DNA of 64,000 nucleotides, taken from assembly GCA_965203255.1 (NCBI GenBank), contig OZ241882.1, positions 1,860,001 to 1,924,000 of the forward strand, written 5' to 3'. Positions 55,392 through 63,783 of this stretch are shown here, piece after piece. The stretch comes from JAPOUP01 sp965203255 (GTDB lineage: Bacteria; Pseudomonadota; Alphaproteobacteria; Rhodobacterales; Rhodobacteraceae). Position numbers and translations under genes: made by a program. Each line of letters begins with the position of its first letter. The first letter of the stretch is position 1. The notes below the pieces were generated by a model. It was not told the origin of the DNA, ran no database searches, and saw only the letters and a list, made by a program, of their open reading frames with translations.

Positions 55392-56341
55392 ATGTTTCCT
55401 TCATACCGTTTGCAGAGGGCGAGGCGACGCTCGGTTGGCTGGAACTGACGCGGGCTCTGGAAGATGGACACCGGCTACCGCGTGCCCAGATCGGTGACAC
55501 ATTCCTGAAGCGGGGAGCGGATACGCTCCTGAACCGTGCCGCCTGGATCGACGGCATGGGTGTCGCGGTCAAATCAGCGACCTTGTTTCCAGGAAATCCG
55601 CACGACGGTCTGCCATCGATCAATGGCGGGGTGTGCCTGTTCTCTGATTCCAGTGGCGTGCTGGAGGCGATCATTGATTTTCACTTGGTGACCAAGTGGA
55701 AAACGGCAGGTGACAGCTTACTTGGAGCCCTACGGTTGGCCCGGCCAGACAGCCGCCGCATTCTTGTGATTGGAGCGGGAACGGTGGCGCGTAGCTTGTT
55801 GGAAGCATACGGCGCCGGGTTTCCGGGTGCGGAGTTCACCATCTGGAACCGGACCCTGGACCACGCTCGAGGCTTGGCAGCGGCGTTTCCCGGAACGCAG
55901 GTTGCGGAAGATCTGGAATCCGCCGTAAGGTCGGCTGACATCGTCACAAGTGCTACGATGGCGACAGAGCCAATTATACGCGGCGCATGGCTTCGGGCTG
56001 GCCAGCATTTGGACCTGATTGGCGCGTTCTGTCGTGACATGCGCGAGGCTGATGACGAAGCGTTGCGCCGGTCCCGGATTTTTGTCGATAGCCGCGAAAC
56101 GACGATGGGCTACATTGGCGAAATCCTTGGTCCACTTGCGGCCGGTGTGATCAGTAAATCGGATGTTCTTGGAGACTATTATGACATGACAGATGGAGGA
56201 TTTCGTCGTGAAACCGACGGCGAAATTACCCTGTTCAAGAACGGAGGAGGGGCACATCTGGATCTGATGACCGGTCACTACATTCTTAAGAATTGGAGAG
56301 AGCGCCGATTGGAGTTGTCTGAGGGTCAATCCGCGCCGTGA
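55388..56341 (+). CDS. Ornithine cyclodeaminase / mu-crystallin family protein
   Basis: A 317-residue NAD(P)-dependent enzyme. KSATLFPGNPHDGLPSINGG near residue 62 is the substrate region, IDFHLVTKWKTAGDSLLGA holds the conserved Lys and Thr, ILVIGAGTVARSLLEAY is the Rossmann motif and DLIGAFCRDMREADDEALRR closes the domain. The family includes ornithine cyclodeaminase, lysine cyclodeaminase and imine reductases; the reaction here is not determined. It begins at a GTG that overlaps the previous stop (GTGA). Confidence 0.88.
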   Translation: MNVSFIPFAEGEATLGWLELTRALEDGHRLPRAQIGDTFLKRGADTLLNRAAWIDGMGVAVKSATLFPGNPHDGLPSINGGVCLFSDSSGVLEAIIDFHLVTKWKTAGDSLLGALRLARPDSRRILVIGAGTVARSLLEAYGAGFPGAEFTIWNRTLDHARGLAAAFPGTQVAEDLESAVRSADIVTSATMATEPIIRGAWLRAGQHLDLIGAFCRDMREADDEALRRSRIFVDSRETTMGYIGEILGPLAAGVISKSDVLGDYYDMTDGGFRRETDGEITLFKNGGGAHLDLMTGHYILKNWRERRLELSEGQSAP

Positions 56342-56543
56342 ATCTCGAATGAACGTCGATTCCGACATCGGGCGATGACCTGCTACCACTTTGCACGCCA
56401 TTGAAGTGGCGCACACCTCAGGCGACGCGCATTGCTCGACTTGTCATGGACAGAAACTGCCCTCGTTCCGCCCTAAAGCGCAAGTGGGGGCGGATCTATC
56501 TGTACGCAGACGCGCAGGTCGATTTCGAGGGCCCCTTTGTCGC

Positions 56544-56590
56544 GTCACCCATGTTTCTTTCTGCCACCTGTCACCCATATTTTTCCACCT
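56544..56590 (-). repeat. Two-unit IS-end-like repeat
   Basis: On the plus strand GTCACCCATGTTTCTTTCTG then CCACCT (56544-56569) is followed by GTCACCCATATTTTTCCACC then T (56570-56590). The minus-strand form AGGTGGAAAAATATGGGTGA resembles the units near 13.1 and 60.2 kb. Consistent with a relic end of an IS21-type element; no transposase gene is adjacent. Confidence 0.35.
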
Positions 56591-56632
56591 GACGTCAAGT
56601 CATTGAAATTGAAAAATAACCGGTTTTTCCGG

Positions 56633-56665
56633 CCTGAATCCGTGGAAATCCGCAGCTTTCGGTGG
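56633..56665 (+). repeat. 33-bp direct repeat, left copy
   Basis: CCTGAATCCGTGGAAATCCG and the following 13 bases match 29 of 33 positions of a copy at 59755-59787, in the same orientation. The two copies flank the AbiEii-type module and its IS. Confidence 0.5.
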
Positions 56666-56734
56666 CAGGAACATACCTGTCGAGATAGACATTACGGCAT
56701 TAAAGCCCCTAACCACTCACTCCGACAATATTCA

Positions 56735-56995
56735 TTACGTTCTGAACGGGGATGGCTCCGGTGGTGTCCAGGAATCCCCATTCGTTCCGTTAATGCCTTT
56801 GAATGATGTTTTTTTCAGACGATCTTCGACACACAGGCATAGATTCAGGATGGTTTTCTCAAGATCATGACCACCTCTCAGTATATTGTCGTTCTTCCAG
56901 GACTGTTCATATCTGTCAAACAGACCATCAGGATCATCGATCCAAGGAAGAATTTTCGCAACCCGTGAATCCGTCAACTGGTTTCCATACCTTTC
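56735..56995 (-). pseudogene. AbiEii-type toxin, C-terminal part (cut by IS)
   Basis: C-terminal piece of the toxin interrupted by the IS4-like element, ending with the left target duplicate ATACCTTTC at 56987-56995. On the minus strand it reads ERYGNQLTDSRVAKILPWID, then LFDRYEQSWKNDNILRGGHD and a stop. Removing the IS and one target copy joins it in frame to the N-terminal piece at 58627-59097, giving a 240-residue protein of ordinary AbiEii size. Confidence 0.78.
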
Positions 56996-58626
56996 CAGCA
57001 GTTCCCGCTAGCCGGTTCGCTGGCCCGCTGATGGCCGGTTTGGTGGCGCCGTTCGGGCTGGGCGCTCCGTGTGCGCATGGCTGATGGCCGGGCGGCTGTC
57101 CGGTCTGAAAAAGTTTCGGCGAAGGGCGGGATCGGGGTGGTTCGGGCGTGGTCGGGGCGGCCACCGACCGGCGCGGACCAGGCCGAGGTGGTCCTCCCTG
57201 CCGAGCTGCCCGGCGATGGCCCGGCAGGGTGTCCTCCAGTCCGGGAACGCGAATGTCCTGCCCGGTTCCCGCAGCCTGCTGCACAGGTAGGGGCTGCGTC
57301 CCTGGCGCCGCCGCGCCCTGCCGAACAGCGGGCAGCAGTGCTGCTGCACCCGGGCGGTCAGGAACGCGAGCATGGCGAGCGTCGGGAGGACGTCCGCCAG
57401 ATGGTTGTGGCCATGGCCGAAATTGTGCTCGAACCTATATGGATCCCTCGCCTTCAGTGTCTGGAACGTCCCGTTCCCGGTGGCCCACCTGCGGCGGCCG
57501 CACCGCATGACGGACATCACCGTGTCCCGTCCGAGCGGGAGGTCGGTGACCCACGAGAACCTCTGCATGCCTCCTTTCGCGTCGGTCTCCTCGTATACGG
57601 GCATGCTGGCTTTCAGGTGGAGGTTCGCGTCGGTGGGCGGTAGGCCGTGGTCCCACCCGGACCGCTGGACGGTGCCGGCCTTCCTGTCGCGCCTCTCCCA
57701 TGTCTGTCCGGGTTCGCTGGCCTCGAACCAGCTGAACAGCAGTTCGTGGTCGCCGGGCCTCCCCCCGAGTATGAAGCGAAGATCCTTTTCCTTCAATAGC
57801 TTGATGTGCGGCCCGTTGGACGCCAGCCCGTCCTCGACGATGATCGCCTTCATGTGCGGGTGCTCCCGGCGCAGGTCCCCGACGGGCCGTCTCCCCGCGT
57901 TCCGCTCGCAGTCGTTCCTCCTCGAGCCGTCCCCTTTCCGGATCGGTTCCGGCGCCAGCGGCAGCACCTCCCCGATGTCGGGATGGACGACCGGGGCCCC
58001 AAGGGCCTGATGATGGTATGTCCCCGTCCCGTCGCGGTGCTCCCTGCCGCAGCAGTTGCGGCAGTCGGCACTGTGGGAGGAATGGTATCCGGTGCCGTCG
58101 ACGGAGACCAGCGGATGGCCGCCGGACACCGTCCACCCCTCCAGCACCTTTCCGCGCTGCAGCGCCGCGTGGATGCCCGTGAGGCGGCGGCGGAGGTCCC
58201 GGGGGCCGGCCCCGTCCAGCCGCTGGCGCATCCAGGTGTCCGACGGCGCCCGCCCCACGCCGAAGAGCGGGCGGAGGTTCGGCGCCATCACCGGATCACC
58301 GCCGCCGCGGACCTGCCGGCCGGACTGCAGCAGTGACGGTGTCCTGGACGCGAACACCGCGAGGCCCGGCATCAGGCAGTCGGAAAGGCTGATGCCACGC
58401 GTGTCGACCGGGTCGGCGATGCGGTGGAGGCATGCGCGCACCGCGCGAAGCATGCCGGGCATCGACAGATGCTTTCGCAGGGAATCCCTGGACATTTTCC
58501 TGCTCGGCTTTTGCCTGTTTTGCAGCGGAATGGCCGATCCGGCGCGGAAAGTCCACGAAAAAAAATTCGCGACGCCCGCGCAACAGACTGATAATGAAAG
58601 AAAAGAATTCCTGACGGGAATTGCTG
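56996..58626 (-). mobile_element. IS4-like element with 9-bp target duplication
   Basis: A 1631-bp element. The left end begins CAGCAGTTCCCGCTAGCC and the right end, read inward, begins CAGCAATTCCCGTCAGGA, forming imperfect inverted repeats. A perfect 9-bp duplication, ATACCTTTC, flanks it at 56987-56995 and 58627-58635. It carries one transposase gene related to that of the element at 62050-63783. Confidence 0.88.
57008..58495 (-). CDS. IS4-like transposase, active site damaged
   Basis: A 495-residue DDE transposase. LVSVDGTGYHSSHSADCRN holds the first Asp and IIVEDGLASNGPHIKLL the second. At the third position the sister element (62219-63622) has RWRIENETFNTLK, but here it is RWATGNGTFQTLK, so both glutamates have become glycine and the catalytic Glu is lost. 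The segment before FSWVTDLPLGRD is also shorter than in the sister, and the last 70 residues are divergent and Pro/Arg-rich. The transposase is probably dead, although the element still has clean ends. It starts at an ATG with CAGGAAA upstream. Confidence 0.82.
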   Translation of the reverse strand: MSRDSLRKHLSMPGMLRAVRACLHRIADPVDTRGISLSDCLMPGLAVFASRTPSLLQSGRQVRGGGDPVMAPNLRPLFGVGRAPSDTWMRQRLDGAGPRDLRRRLTGIHAALQRGKVLEGWTVSGGHPLVSVDGTGYHSSHSADCRNCCGREHRDGTGTYHHQALGAPVVHPDIGEVLPLAPEPIRKGDGSRRNDCERNAGRRPVGDLRREHPHMKAIIVEDGLASNGPHIKLLKEKDLRFILGGRPGDHELLFSWFEASEPGQTWERRDRKAGTVQRSGWDHGLPPTDANLHLKASMPVYEETDAKGGMQRFSWVTDLPLGRDTVMSVMRCGRRRWATGNGTFQTLKARDPYRFEHNFGHGHNHLADVLPTLAMLAFLTARVQQHCCPLFGRARRRQGRSPYLCSRLREPGRTFAFPDWRTPCRAIAGQLGREDHLGLVRAGRWPPRPRPNHPDPALRRNFFRPDSRPAISHAHTERPARTAPPNRPSAGQRTG

Positions 58627-59097
58627 ATACCTTTCGATGATGAATGCTACATCATAAAGATCGCGGGCTGCGGAACGATCCATGAAAGCGGACAGCTTCT
58701 GTTCATAGAGAAAGGGAATCGTGTAAGTCCGTATTCCATCAAGTGTCTCATAGCTGTCATTCCGGGGACAGTTTCTTGAACTGATGTCAATTTTCAGTAG
58801 GACGTCATTCCCTGTCACGCTATCCTCATAATGATACTTATATCTTCGGGTAATCGGAGTGTTCTTACTTATGGACATACTTCTGAATGGGACACCTGCG
58901 GTAGCGAAGCCCCGTTGTACCAAACCATCAATATCAGATGGCTTCGAGGTGTCAAAATCAAGATCCGTGGAATGACGGTCAAGACCATACAGAAGCAGAA
59001 GCGCAGTGCCTCCTTTCAGGACATAGGGAACGGAGTGAATTGCACGGGCGACATTCCGCATGACATCCTGATGACGCATCTGTTCCGGTGTCATCAT
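58627..59097 (-). pseudogene. AbiEii-type toxin, N-terminal part (cut by IS)
   Basis: N-terminal piece of a nucleotidyltransferase toxin. It begins MMTPEQMRHQDVMRNVARAI, with YVLKGGTALLLLYGLDRHST and the catalytic DLDFD motif, KIDISSRNCP, and the region LYEQKLSAFMDRSAARDLYD before the IS. The frame ends at the right target duplicate. The ATG at 59097 overlaps the stop of the partner gene (ATGA). AbiEii proteins transfer nucleotides to targets and act as toxins in abortive-infection systems. Confidence 0.8.
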
Positions 59098-59642
59098 TCC
59101 TGCCAGACCACCGTAGGCAACCATTTATCATACAGATGACCGGCAATGACGTTCATCTGGCGACGCATCGGCGTCAGGAACCCACGTACAAGCCAGTCAA
59201 CCTGCTCCCTAGTGTCAAGCCAGGCGTTAATGGCCCGCACCGTCGCCTGACGGCGGAGGACGTGGGACCGGACCGGATCCGTGACACGTGCGAACAGCCT
59301 TTGGTCATCCATCACCAAATCGGCGATGGCCCGGTAATGGTCCGCCACCCAGACTGGTCCGGGAATGTCCCGGCCATAGATTTCCGAAAGGACCGATGCC
59401 ATGTTCCGCACACCAAAAACCCCAAGGGACGGCGTGGTATCCAGAAGCTCTCCCCGACCCACACAGGGAAGCTCGGACGGACCCTCGGTTCCGTCCAGAA
59501 GGACATCATCATGCCAATCCCCCGTGACCTCCCCTTTCACGCGCAGGTTCAGGGCCACCACCAGGGAGATATAGTGATCCGGACGGGTAACGGGAACCGA
59601 CCGGAATCCCGCAGGCGCATCCATGACGTTCGGTTCATACAT
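59094..59642 (-). CDS. Uncharacterised partner of the AbiEii-type toxin
   Basis: A 182-residue protein of unknown family, overlapping the toxin start by four bases. It reads MYEPNVMDAPAGFRSVPVTR, then GVFGVRNMASVLSEIYGRDI and a C-terminal helical part FARVTDPVRSHVLRRQATVR and VRGFLTPMRRQMNVIAGHLY. It lacks the N-terminal winged helix that marks ordinary AbiEi antitoxins, so it may be a different antitoxin type. The ATG at 59642 has GGAG eight bases upstream; the frame is open to 59801 but that includes the 33-bp repeat. Confidence 0.6.
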   Translation of the reverse strand: MYEPNVMDAPAGFRSVPVTRPDHYISLVVALNLRVKGEVTGDWHDDVLLDGTEGPSELPCVGRGELLDTTPSLGVFGVRNMASVLSEIYGRDIPGPVWVADHYRAIADLVMDDQRLFARVTDPVRSHVLRRQATVRAINAWLDTREQVDWLVRGFLTPMRRQMNVIAGHLYDKWLPTVVWQE

Positions 59643-59754
59643 CGGTTTTCTCCGGATGATGCATTGGGAAAGTATGGACCTGACATACAGATTGTTCCAG
59701 TTCACTATCGTGACAGGTGTGATTTTTTTGCCGTCGAAAGTTGCGGACTTCCGA

Positions 59755-59787
59755 CCCGAATCCGCGGAAATCCGCAGTTTTCTGTGG
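59755..59787 (+). repeat. 33-bp direct repeat, right copy
   Basis: CCCGAATCCGCGGAAATCCG and the next 13 bases match the copy at 56633-56665 at 29 of 33 positions. It lies just upstream of the partner gene. Confidence 0.5.
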
Positions 59788-60010
59788 AGCCTCTTGCACA
59801 ATTATTGCGGTTCGGGCGGCCGCGGCTAGCCTTTCGGTTCCGCCAGGGTCCCGTCACCGGTTCCGGCGGGTGCCCGGGGCGTTCCCATAGGCCGAAGTGT
59901 GGCGGAGTGTCGCAGTTGGTGGCTTCAGGGACGCCGCCCGCGCATGATTGGACACACCGTCCCCTCCGGGGCGGCGTCCGAGGCGTCCGGTGCTGCCTGG
60001 GCCGGCGGTG
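59788..60010. other. No recognisable gene
   Basis: GC-rich sequence without a supportable frame between the direct repeat and the next transposase fragment. Confidence 0.35.
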
Positions 60011-60190
60011 TCAGATGGTGGGCCGCATCAGCTGCCCGCCGGTCAGCGCCAGCACGCGGAGGAAAAGGTGGCAGGCCACCCTGGCGTGCCCCCGGACGCG
60101 GACGTGCCGGGCGCCGTAGGAGTCCCTGGGGCGGAGTTCACCCGCCCGGCGCTGGAGCGCTGCCGATGGCGGACGCGGTCGTGGCGGATG
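60011..60190 (-). pseudogene. Transposase C-terminal remnant
   Basis: The minus-strand frame ends RRAGELRPRDSYGARHVRVR then GHARVACHLFLRVLALTGGQ and LMRPTI before a stop. The pattern VRVRGHARVxCHLFxxxLAL resembles the C terminus of DDE transposases of the IS1182 or related type. Upstream sequence is not continuous with a transposase core. It adjoins the repeat at 60217-60257. Confidence 0.45.
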
Positions 60191-60216
60191 TGGCCCGCCC
60201 TGCGCCAGTGTCGCGA

Positions 60217-60257
60217 CAACCATATTTTTTCCATTTAACAACCATATTTTTTCCATT
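60217..60257 (-). repeat. Two-unit IS-end-like repeat
   Basis: CAACCATATTTTTTCCATT occurs at 60217-60235 and again at 60239-60257, spacing 22 bases. The minus-strand form AATGGAAAAAATATGGTTG matches the theme of the repeats near 13.1 and 56.5 kb. Confidence 0.4.
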
Positions 60258-60288
60258 CGCGGTTTTTTCAACCCATTGATTTTACGCA

Positions 60289-60317
60289 ATAAAAAATATG
60301 GGCCGGCTGACCGGCCC
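60289..60317 (-). terminator. Rho-independent terminator, minus strand
   Basis: Read on the minus strand, GGGCCGG-TCAG-CCGGCCC is a perfect 7-bp stem with a 4-base loop followed by a run of Ts (60291-60296 region). It would end minus-strand transcripts from the 60.3-61 kb region, where no clear gene now remains. Confidence 0.55.
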
Positions 60318-60530
60318 TCCGCCGGGATCCACCCCGGGTTTTCCACAGAAAACCGCTCTTTTTCCACAGCTTTCTGACTGGATCCGGCTGTCCGGCAGGG
60401 AAATCCGGGCGGAAAGCCCCGGTTTGCGGGCGATTCACCTGTGAAAGCGGCCCCGGACGAAAGGCCTGACGAATCAGCTGCGCCCGGAAATCCTCTTGAC
60501 GTCGGCGCTGATCCTGTCCAGACTGGTGCC

Positions 60531-60650
60531 ATGATCCCTGTTCTGCCGAACATGCGCTGGCTTCGCGCCCTTGGGTTGGTCCTGCCGCTGGCGCTGGCCT
60601 TGGCCGCGGACGCGTCCCAGGCTGATCTGAACCGGCTGGAGACTTCATGA
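60531..60650 (+). CDS. Possible signal-peptide fragment
   Basis: A 39-codon frame starting MIPVLPNMRWLRALGLVLPL followed by ALALAADASQADLNRLETS and a stop. It has an N-terminal basic residue, a strong hydrophobic core and an ALAADA cleavage-like site. It is likely the start of a once longer secreted protein, now truncated; no ribosome binding site of note. Confidence 0.25.
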   Translation: MIPVLPNMRWLRALGLVLPLALALAADASQADLNRLETS

Positions 60651-61155
60651 AAAGAATGCTGAAACCTCTTGCAGTACTGCTTCCGCAACTGTTGCAGTTG
60701 TCGACTTGACGGACATTCGAGTACCGACTTGCCTCACCATAGCTGCTGAAATCCGGCTGTTCGCCAAGGGAATCGAGGCGGAAACCCCGAACTCCATATC
60801 TGGCCACATCACGGCCCGGACCTCGATCTGATGATGGTGGCCAGTCCTTCGCCCACGTCCGCGCATCCCCATGAACCGTCATCGGTTCCATGGCCCTGTC
60901 GATTCACCCGTGCATGGCCATCCGTCGCCGCTGCGGAATAGTCACGGGGATTGGCTGGACTCCATCCCGCAGGACGGAAACAGGATACCGCTGCAATGGA
61001 AAACGGTCGACCGGGCGCTGACCGGCTCCCCGCCCGATGCTGACTAACGGGTGTGGTACCCGTTGGTCGCCGGCCCGTCCTTACAACCCTGCCGCGTCCT
61101 GATGGATGCGGCGAATGTTTTCAGGAAGGAGCGCATGTCACAACCTCATGGGAAT
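60651..61155. other. No recognisable gene
   Basis: About 500 bases of apparent debris. A stretch around 60392-60440 is partly repeated around 60752-60800 (GGCTGTTCGCCAAGGGAATC versus GGCTGTCCGGCAGGGAAATC), suggesting duplicated mobile-element sequence. Confidence 0.35.
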
Positions 61156-61182
61156 GTCCCGGCCCTGATACAGGGCCGGGAC
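61156..61182. terminator. Perfect 12-bp stem-loop
   Basis: GTCCCGGCCCTG and CAGGGCCGGGAC form a perfect 12-bp stem with loop ATA, just downstream of the minus-strand ORF ending at 61207. There is no T-tract, so it may be an mRNA-stabilising 3' element or a weak terminator. Confidence 0.5.
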
Positions 61183-61206
61183 GGAAATGTCAGTCCTTTT
61201 CGGCCA

Positions 61207-61821
61207 CTAACGCGCCGGCGTAGGACTGGGGGATGTCGCGCACCACGCCGCCACCTGCACTAACGGGCGCAACGTCACTTCCACGGTTCCGTCCAGCGAA
61301 GCCACCGCCTTTCGAGTCCTGTTGACAGCGCCAGACACTCGGGCCAGACCCGGCATGGTAGTTGCGCAATGGCAATAGGTGTCGTCATGGAGGAAATATC
61401 GGCAACACGCTTCAATGCCATAGCTGGATACGCACGCAACCCTCGCGCACGACTTACCGGCGAGGAAATCAGGTATTTCCAGACAACCGGCGGCAAACTC
61501 CTGGGCGTTATCATACGTGACCGTCAGGATTTCCTTTCCCACATCGTCAAGATTGTTGACTTCCCTGACGTTACCATAATCTCCTGCCTCCGACAGAGTT
61601 GCGAAATCCGCCCGCCCGTTCCCGGTTACATCATACCCGATGACGGAGTTGTCGGTTTCCCCACTCCCGCCACTGCCACTGCCATTGCCACCACAGCTAC
61701 AGTTATATGAATAGAAGCAGTCGTCGGTGATCAACTCACTCTGGTCGTACCACGCCCCGACTGTATGGATGATGGTGTCTTCCGCCAGATTGTGGTGTGT
61801 GGCGTCGTCCATCGGCCTCAT
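61207..61821 (-). CDS. Cys-rich hypothetical protein
   Basis: A 204-residue frame of unknown family. It starts MRPMDDATHHNLAEDTIIHT, then CFYSYNCSCGGNGSGSGGSG with a Gly/Ser linker, a segment NSVIGYDVTGNGRADFATL resembling VCBS/FG-GAP-like repeats, and a Cys-rich end (CARVACVSSYGIEACCRYFL, YCHCATT). About eleven cysteines are present. No signal peptide is seen at this start. The stem-loop downstream supports it being a real gene. Function unknown; the frame continues upstream to 61998 with less protein-like sequence. Confidence 0.4.
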   Translation of the reverse strand: MRPMDDATHHNLAEDTIIHTVGAWYDQSELITDDCFYSYNCSCGGNGSGSGGSGETDNSVIGYDVTGNGRADFATLSEAGDYGNVREVNNLDDVGKEILTVTYDNAQEFAAGCLEIPDFLAGKSCARVACVSSYGIEACCRYFLHDDTYCHCATTMPGLARVSGAVNRTRKAVASLDGTVEVTLRPLVQVAAWCATSPSPTPAR

Positions 61822-61881
61822 GACACCGGAAAACCGGCCACCACCGCCTCTGGTGTTGCAGTTCGGAGTGGAATGGGGATA

Positions 61882-62049
61882 ATGATACGGGAGGTTTGGT
61901 CGTCGCCGATGGTCTTCCGGCGCGCTTCGCGGCAACATGTGCTGTGCGACGATGCGAAGGCGTTCAATTGCGAGGCGAGGCGCCGGGTCTGTAAGCACCG
62001 GGAGTCTTTGCGGCCGGCCAGCGACGGCGACAGGATTCTCATTCTAGGC
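61882..62049 (+). pseudogene. Possible MBL-fold protein fragment, upstream part (cut by IS)
   Basis: The frame reads MIREVWSSPMVFRRASRQHV, LCDDAKAFNCEARRRV and SDGDRILILG, reaching the IS at the left target duplicate. The IS-free join to 63793 continues EDEDGKTDDLRDILVRVDEE without a frame break. The sequence suggests the middle of a metallo-beta-lactamase-fold protein, a family common in defence islands; the N-terminal metal-binding motifs are absent, so the gene was already truncated before the IS insertion, or starts further upstream in a rearranged copy. Confidence 0.5.
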
Positions 62050-63783
62050 CAGCAATTCCCACCAGCCCTTCCGGACCCTGTATTCCTTGGGCTTCCGTGA
62101 ACCGGGTTTCGTAGACTTTTCCTTCCAGACGACTGGAAACCGCCCGGAATCCTCTGGACATCATAGGCTGGGGCCCTTACCGCAACCGGTGTTGACTTCG
62201 ATGACGGGAGTTGGGACGATGCGGTTTCGGAAGGACCTCGGCAGGCCCGGGCTGATCAGGGCGCTTGCGGAATGCTTCGGCAGGATCGACGATCCGGTGG
62301 ACGGGCGCCGGTTCAGCCTCGCGGACCACCTCATGTCGGCGTTCGCGATGTTCTCGCTCAAATATCCGTCGCTCCTGCAGTTCGACAGGGACAGCCGCAG
62401 GGACGCCATCGTCCGCGGGAACCTCCGGACGCTGTTCGGGATCGCGGCGGCGCCCTGCGACTCCGCCATGCGGAAACGCCTCGACACGGTCGACCCCAGG
62501 CAGCTGCGCCCGGCGTTCAGGACCCTGTTCGCGAGGCTGCAGCGCGGCAGGGTGCTGGAGGACCAGCCGGTTTTCGACGGCCACTACCTGATCTCGATTG
62601 ACGGCACCGGCTACTTCAGCTCGAAATCCGTCCACTGCGACCACTGCTGCGTCGCCCGCCGCAGTGATGGATCGAGGACCTACTCGCACAGCATGCTCGC
62701 CGCCGTGGTCTGCCACCCGGAACGCCGCGAGGTGCTGCCGCTGGCCCCGGAGCCGATCGCCAGGACCGACGGAGACAGGAGGAACGACTGCGAGCGCAAC
62801 GCCGCCGCGCGGTTCATCGACGACCTCCGGCGGGAGCGTCGGCGCCTGAAGGCCATCGTCCTGCAGGACGGCCTCGCCTCCAACGGGCCCCACATCGCCC
62901 GCCTGCGGCGGCACGGCCTCCGCTTCATCCTCGGCGCGAAACCCGGCGACCACGCGCTGCTGTTCGCCAGCCTCGACGCCAGCCCCGACACCCGCACCGC
63001 CCGGTTCACCGACGCCGACGGCACCCGGCACGACTTCCGCTACCTGAACGGTGCGCCAGTCAACGCCTCCCATCCCGACATCAGGGTCAACGTCATCGAA
63101 TACCGGGAGACGGTCATCAAGAGGACATACATCGCGAAGCACCACCGCGGCCCGGACGACCCGACCCACCGGGTGGAGGAGAAGCAGCGGAGGTTCTCCT
63201 GGGTCACCGACCTTCCCGTCGACAGCGACAGCCTCATGCCGGTCATGCGCGCCGCCCGCTCCCGATGGCGGATAGAGAACGAGACGTTCAACACGCTGAA
63301 GAACCAGGGCTACCACTTCGAGCACAGCTTCGGGCATGGAAAGCGGCACCTGACCACCGTGCTCGCCATGACGATGATGCTCGCCTTCCTCACGGACCAG
63401 ATCGAGGCCGCCTCCTGCAGGGTGTTCGCCGCCGCGCTGGAGGCGAGGGGGCGGCTGAGGTACCTCCGCGAGAGAACCCGGTCATACTTCCACGACTTCC
63501 CGGTCCCCGACTGGCGGACACTCTACGCCGCCCTGACCCACGGGCACGCGCCTGTGGCCCTGAACGTCGCCGGACCGTCCGGACGGTCGCCGCCGCGGCG
63601 CGGGGCGCCCGGGCGCGCCTGAACGCCCGACCGAACCGCCCCAGGGGCAGACCCGCGACACATCCCTTATTTCCACCGGAACGCCGCCGGACGCCCCCGC
63701 ACGCCCGGATTCCGCCCGAATCCGCCGCCGACGCCCGCAATCCGCCGGAAACCGGACCGGAATTTCACTGGTGGGAATTTCTG
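62050..63783 (+). mobile_element. IS4-like element with 9-bp target duplication
   Basis: A 1734-bp element. The left end CAGCAATTCCCACCAGCCC and the right end, read inward, CAGAAATTCCCACCAGTGA, are inverted repeats. The target duplication ATTCTAGGC is perfect at 62041-62049 and 63784-63792. It is related to the element at 56996-58626, with similar terminal sequences, and encodes an apparently intact transposase. Confidence 0.9.
62219..63622 (+). CDS. IS4-like transposase, intact
   Basis: A 467-residue DDE transposase. YLISIDGTGYFSSKSVHCDH carries the first Asp, IVLQDGLASNGPHIARLRR the second, and RSRWRIENETFNTLKNQGYH the third acidic residue, followed by FEHSFGHGKRHLTTVLAMTM. Conserved flanking motifs EVLPLAPEPIARTDGDRRND and CERNAAARFI are present in both window copies. 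The start at 62219 (MRFRKDLGRPG) matches the sister protein; the frame is open upstream. It is likely active and could be the source of local mobility. Confidence 0.9.
   Translation: MRFRKDLGRPGLIRALAECFGRIDDPVDGRRFSLADHLMSAFAMFSLKYPSLLQFDRDSRRDAIVRGNLRTLFGIAAAPCDSAMRKRLDTVDPRQLRPAFRTLFARLQRGRVLEDQPVFDGHYLISIDGTGYFSSKSVHCDHCCVARRSDGSRTYSHSMLAAVVCHPERREVLPLAPEPIARTDGDRRNDCERNAAARFIDDLRRERRRLKAIVLQDGLASNGPHIARLRRHGLRFILGAKPGDHALLFASLDASPDTRTARFTDADGTRHDFRYLNGAPVNASHPDIRVNVIEYRETVIKRTYIAKHHRGPDDPTHRVEEKQRRFSWVTDLPVDSDSLMPVMRAARSRWRIENETFNTLKNQGYHFEHSFGHGKRHLTTVLAMTMMLAFLTDQIEAASCRVFAAALEARGRLRYLRERTRSYFHDFPVPDWRTLYAALTHGHAPVALNVAGPSGRSPPRRGAPGRA

Larger units (their letters stand above)
56342..56734. 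other. Gene-poor left edge of the IS-rich island
   Basis: About 390 bases with no supportable gene, holding an IS-end-like repeat (56544-56590) and the left copy of a 33-bp direct repeat (56633-56665). Confidence 0.45.

Noticed and set aside
62177..63349. 390-codon minus-strand frame
   Set aside because: Antisense to the intact IS4-like transposase and composed of low-complexity residues.
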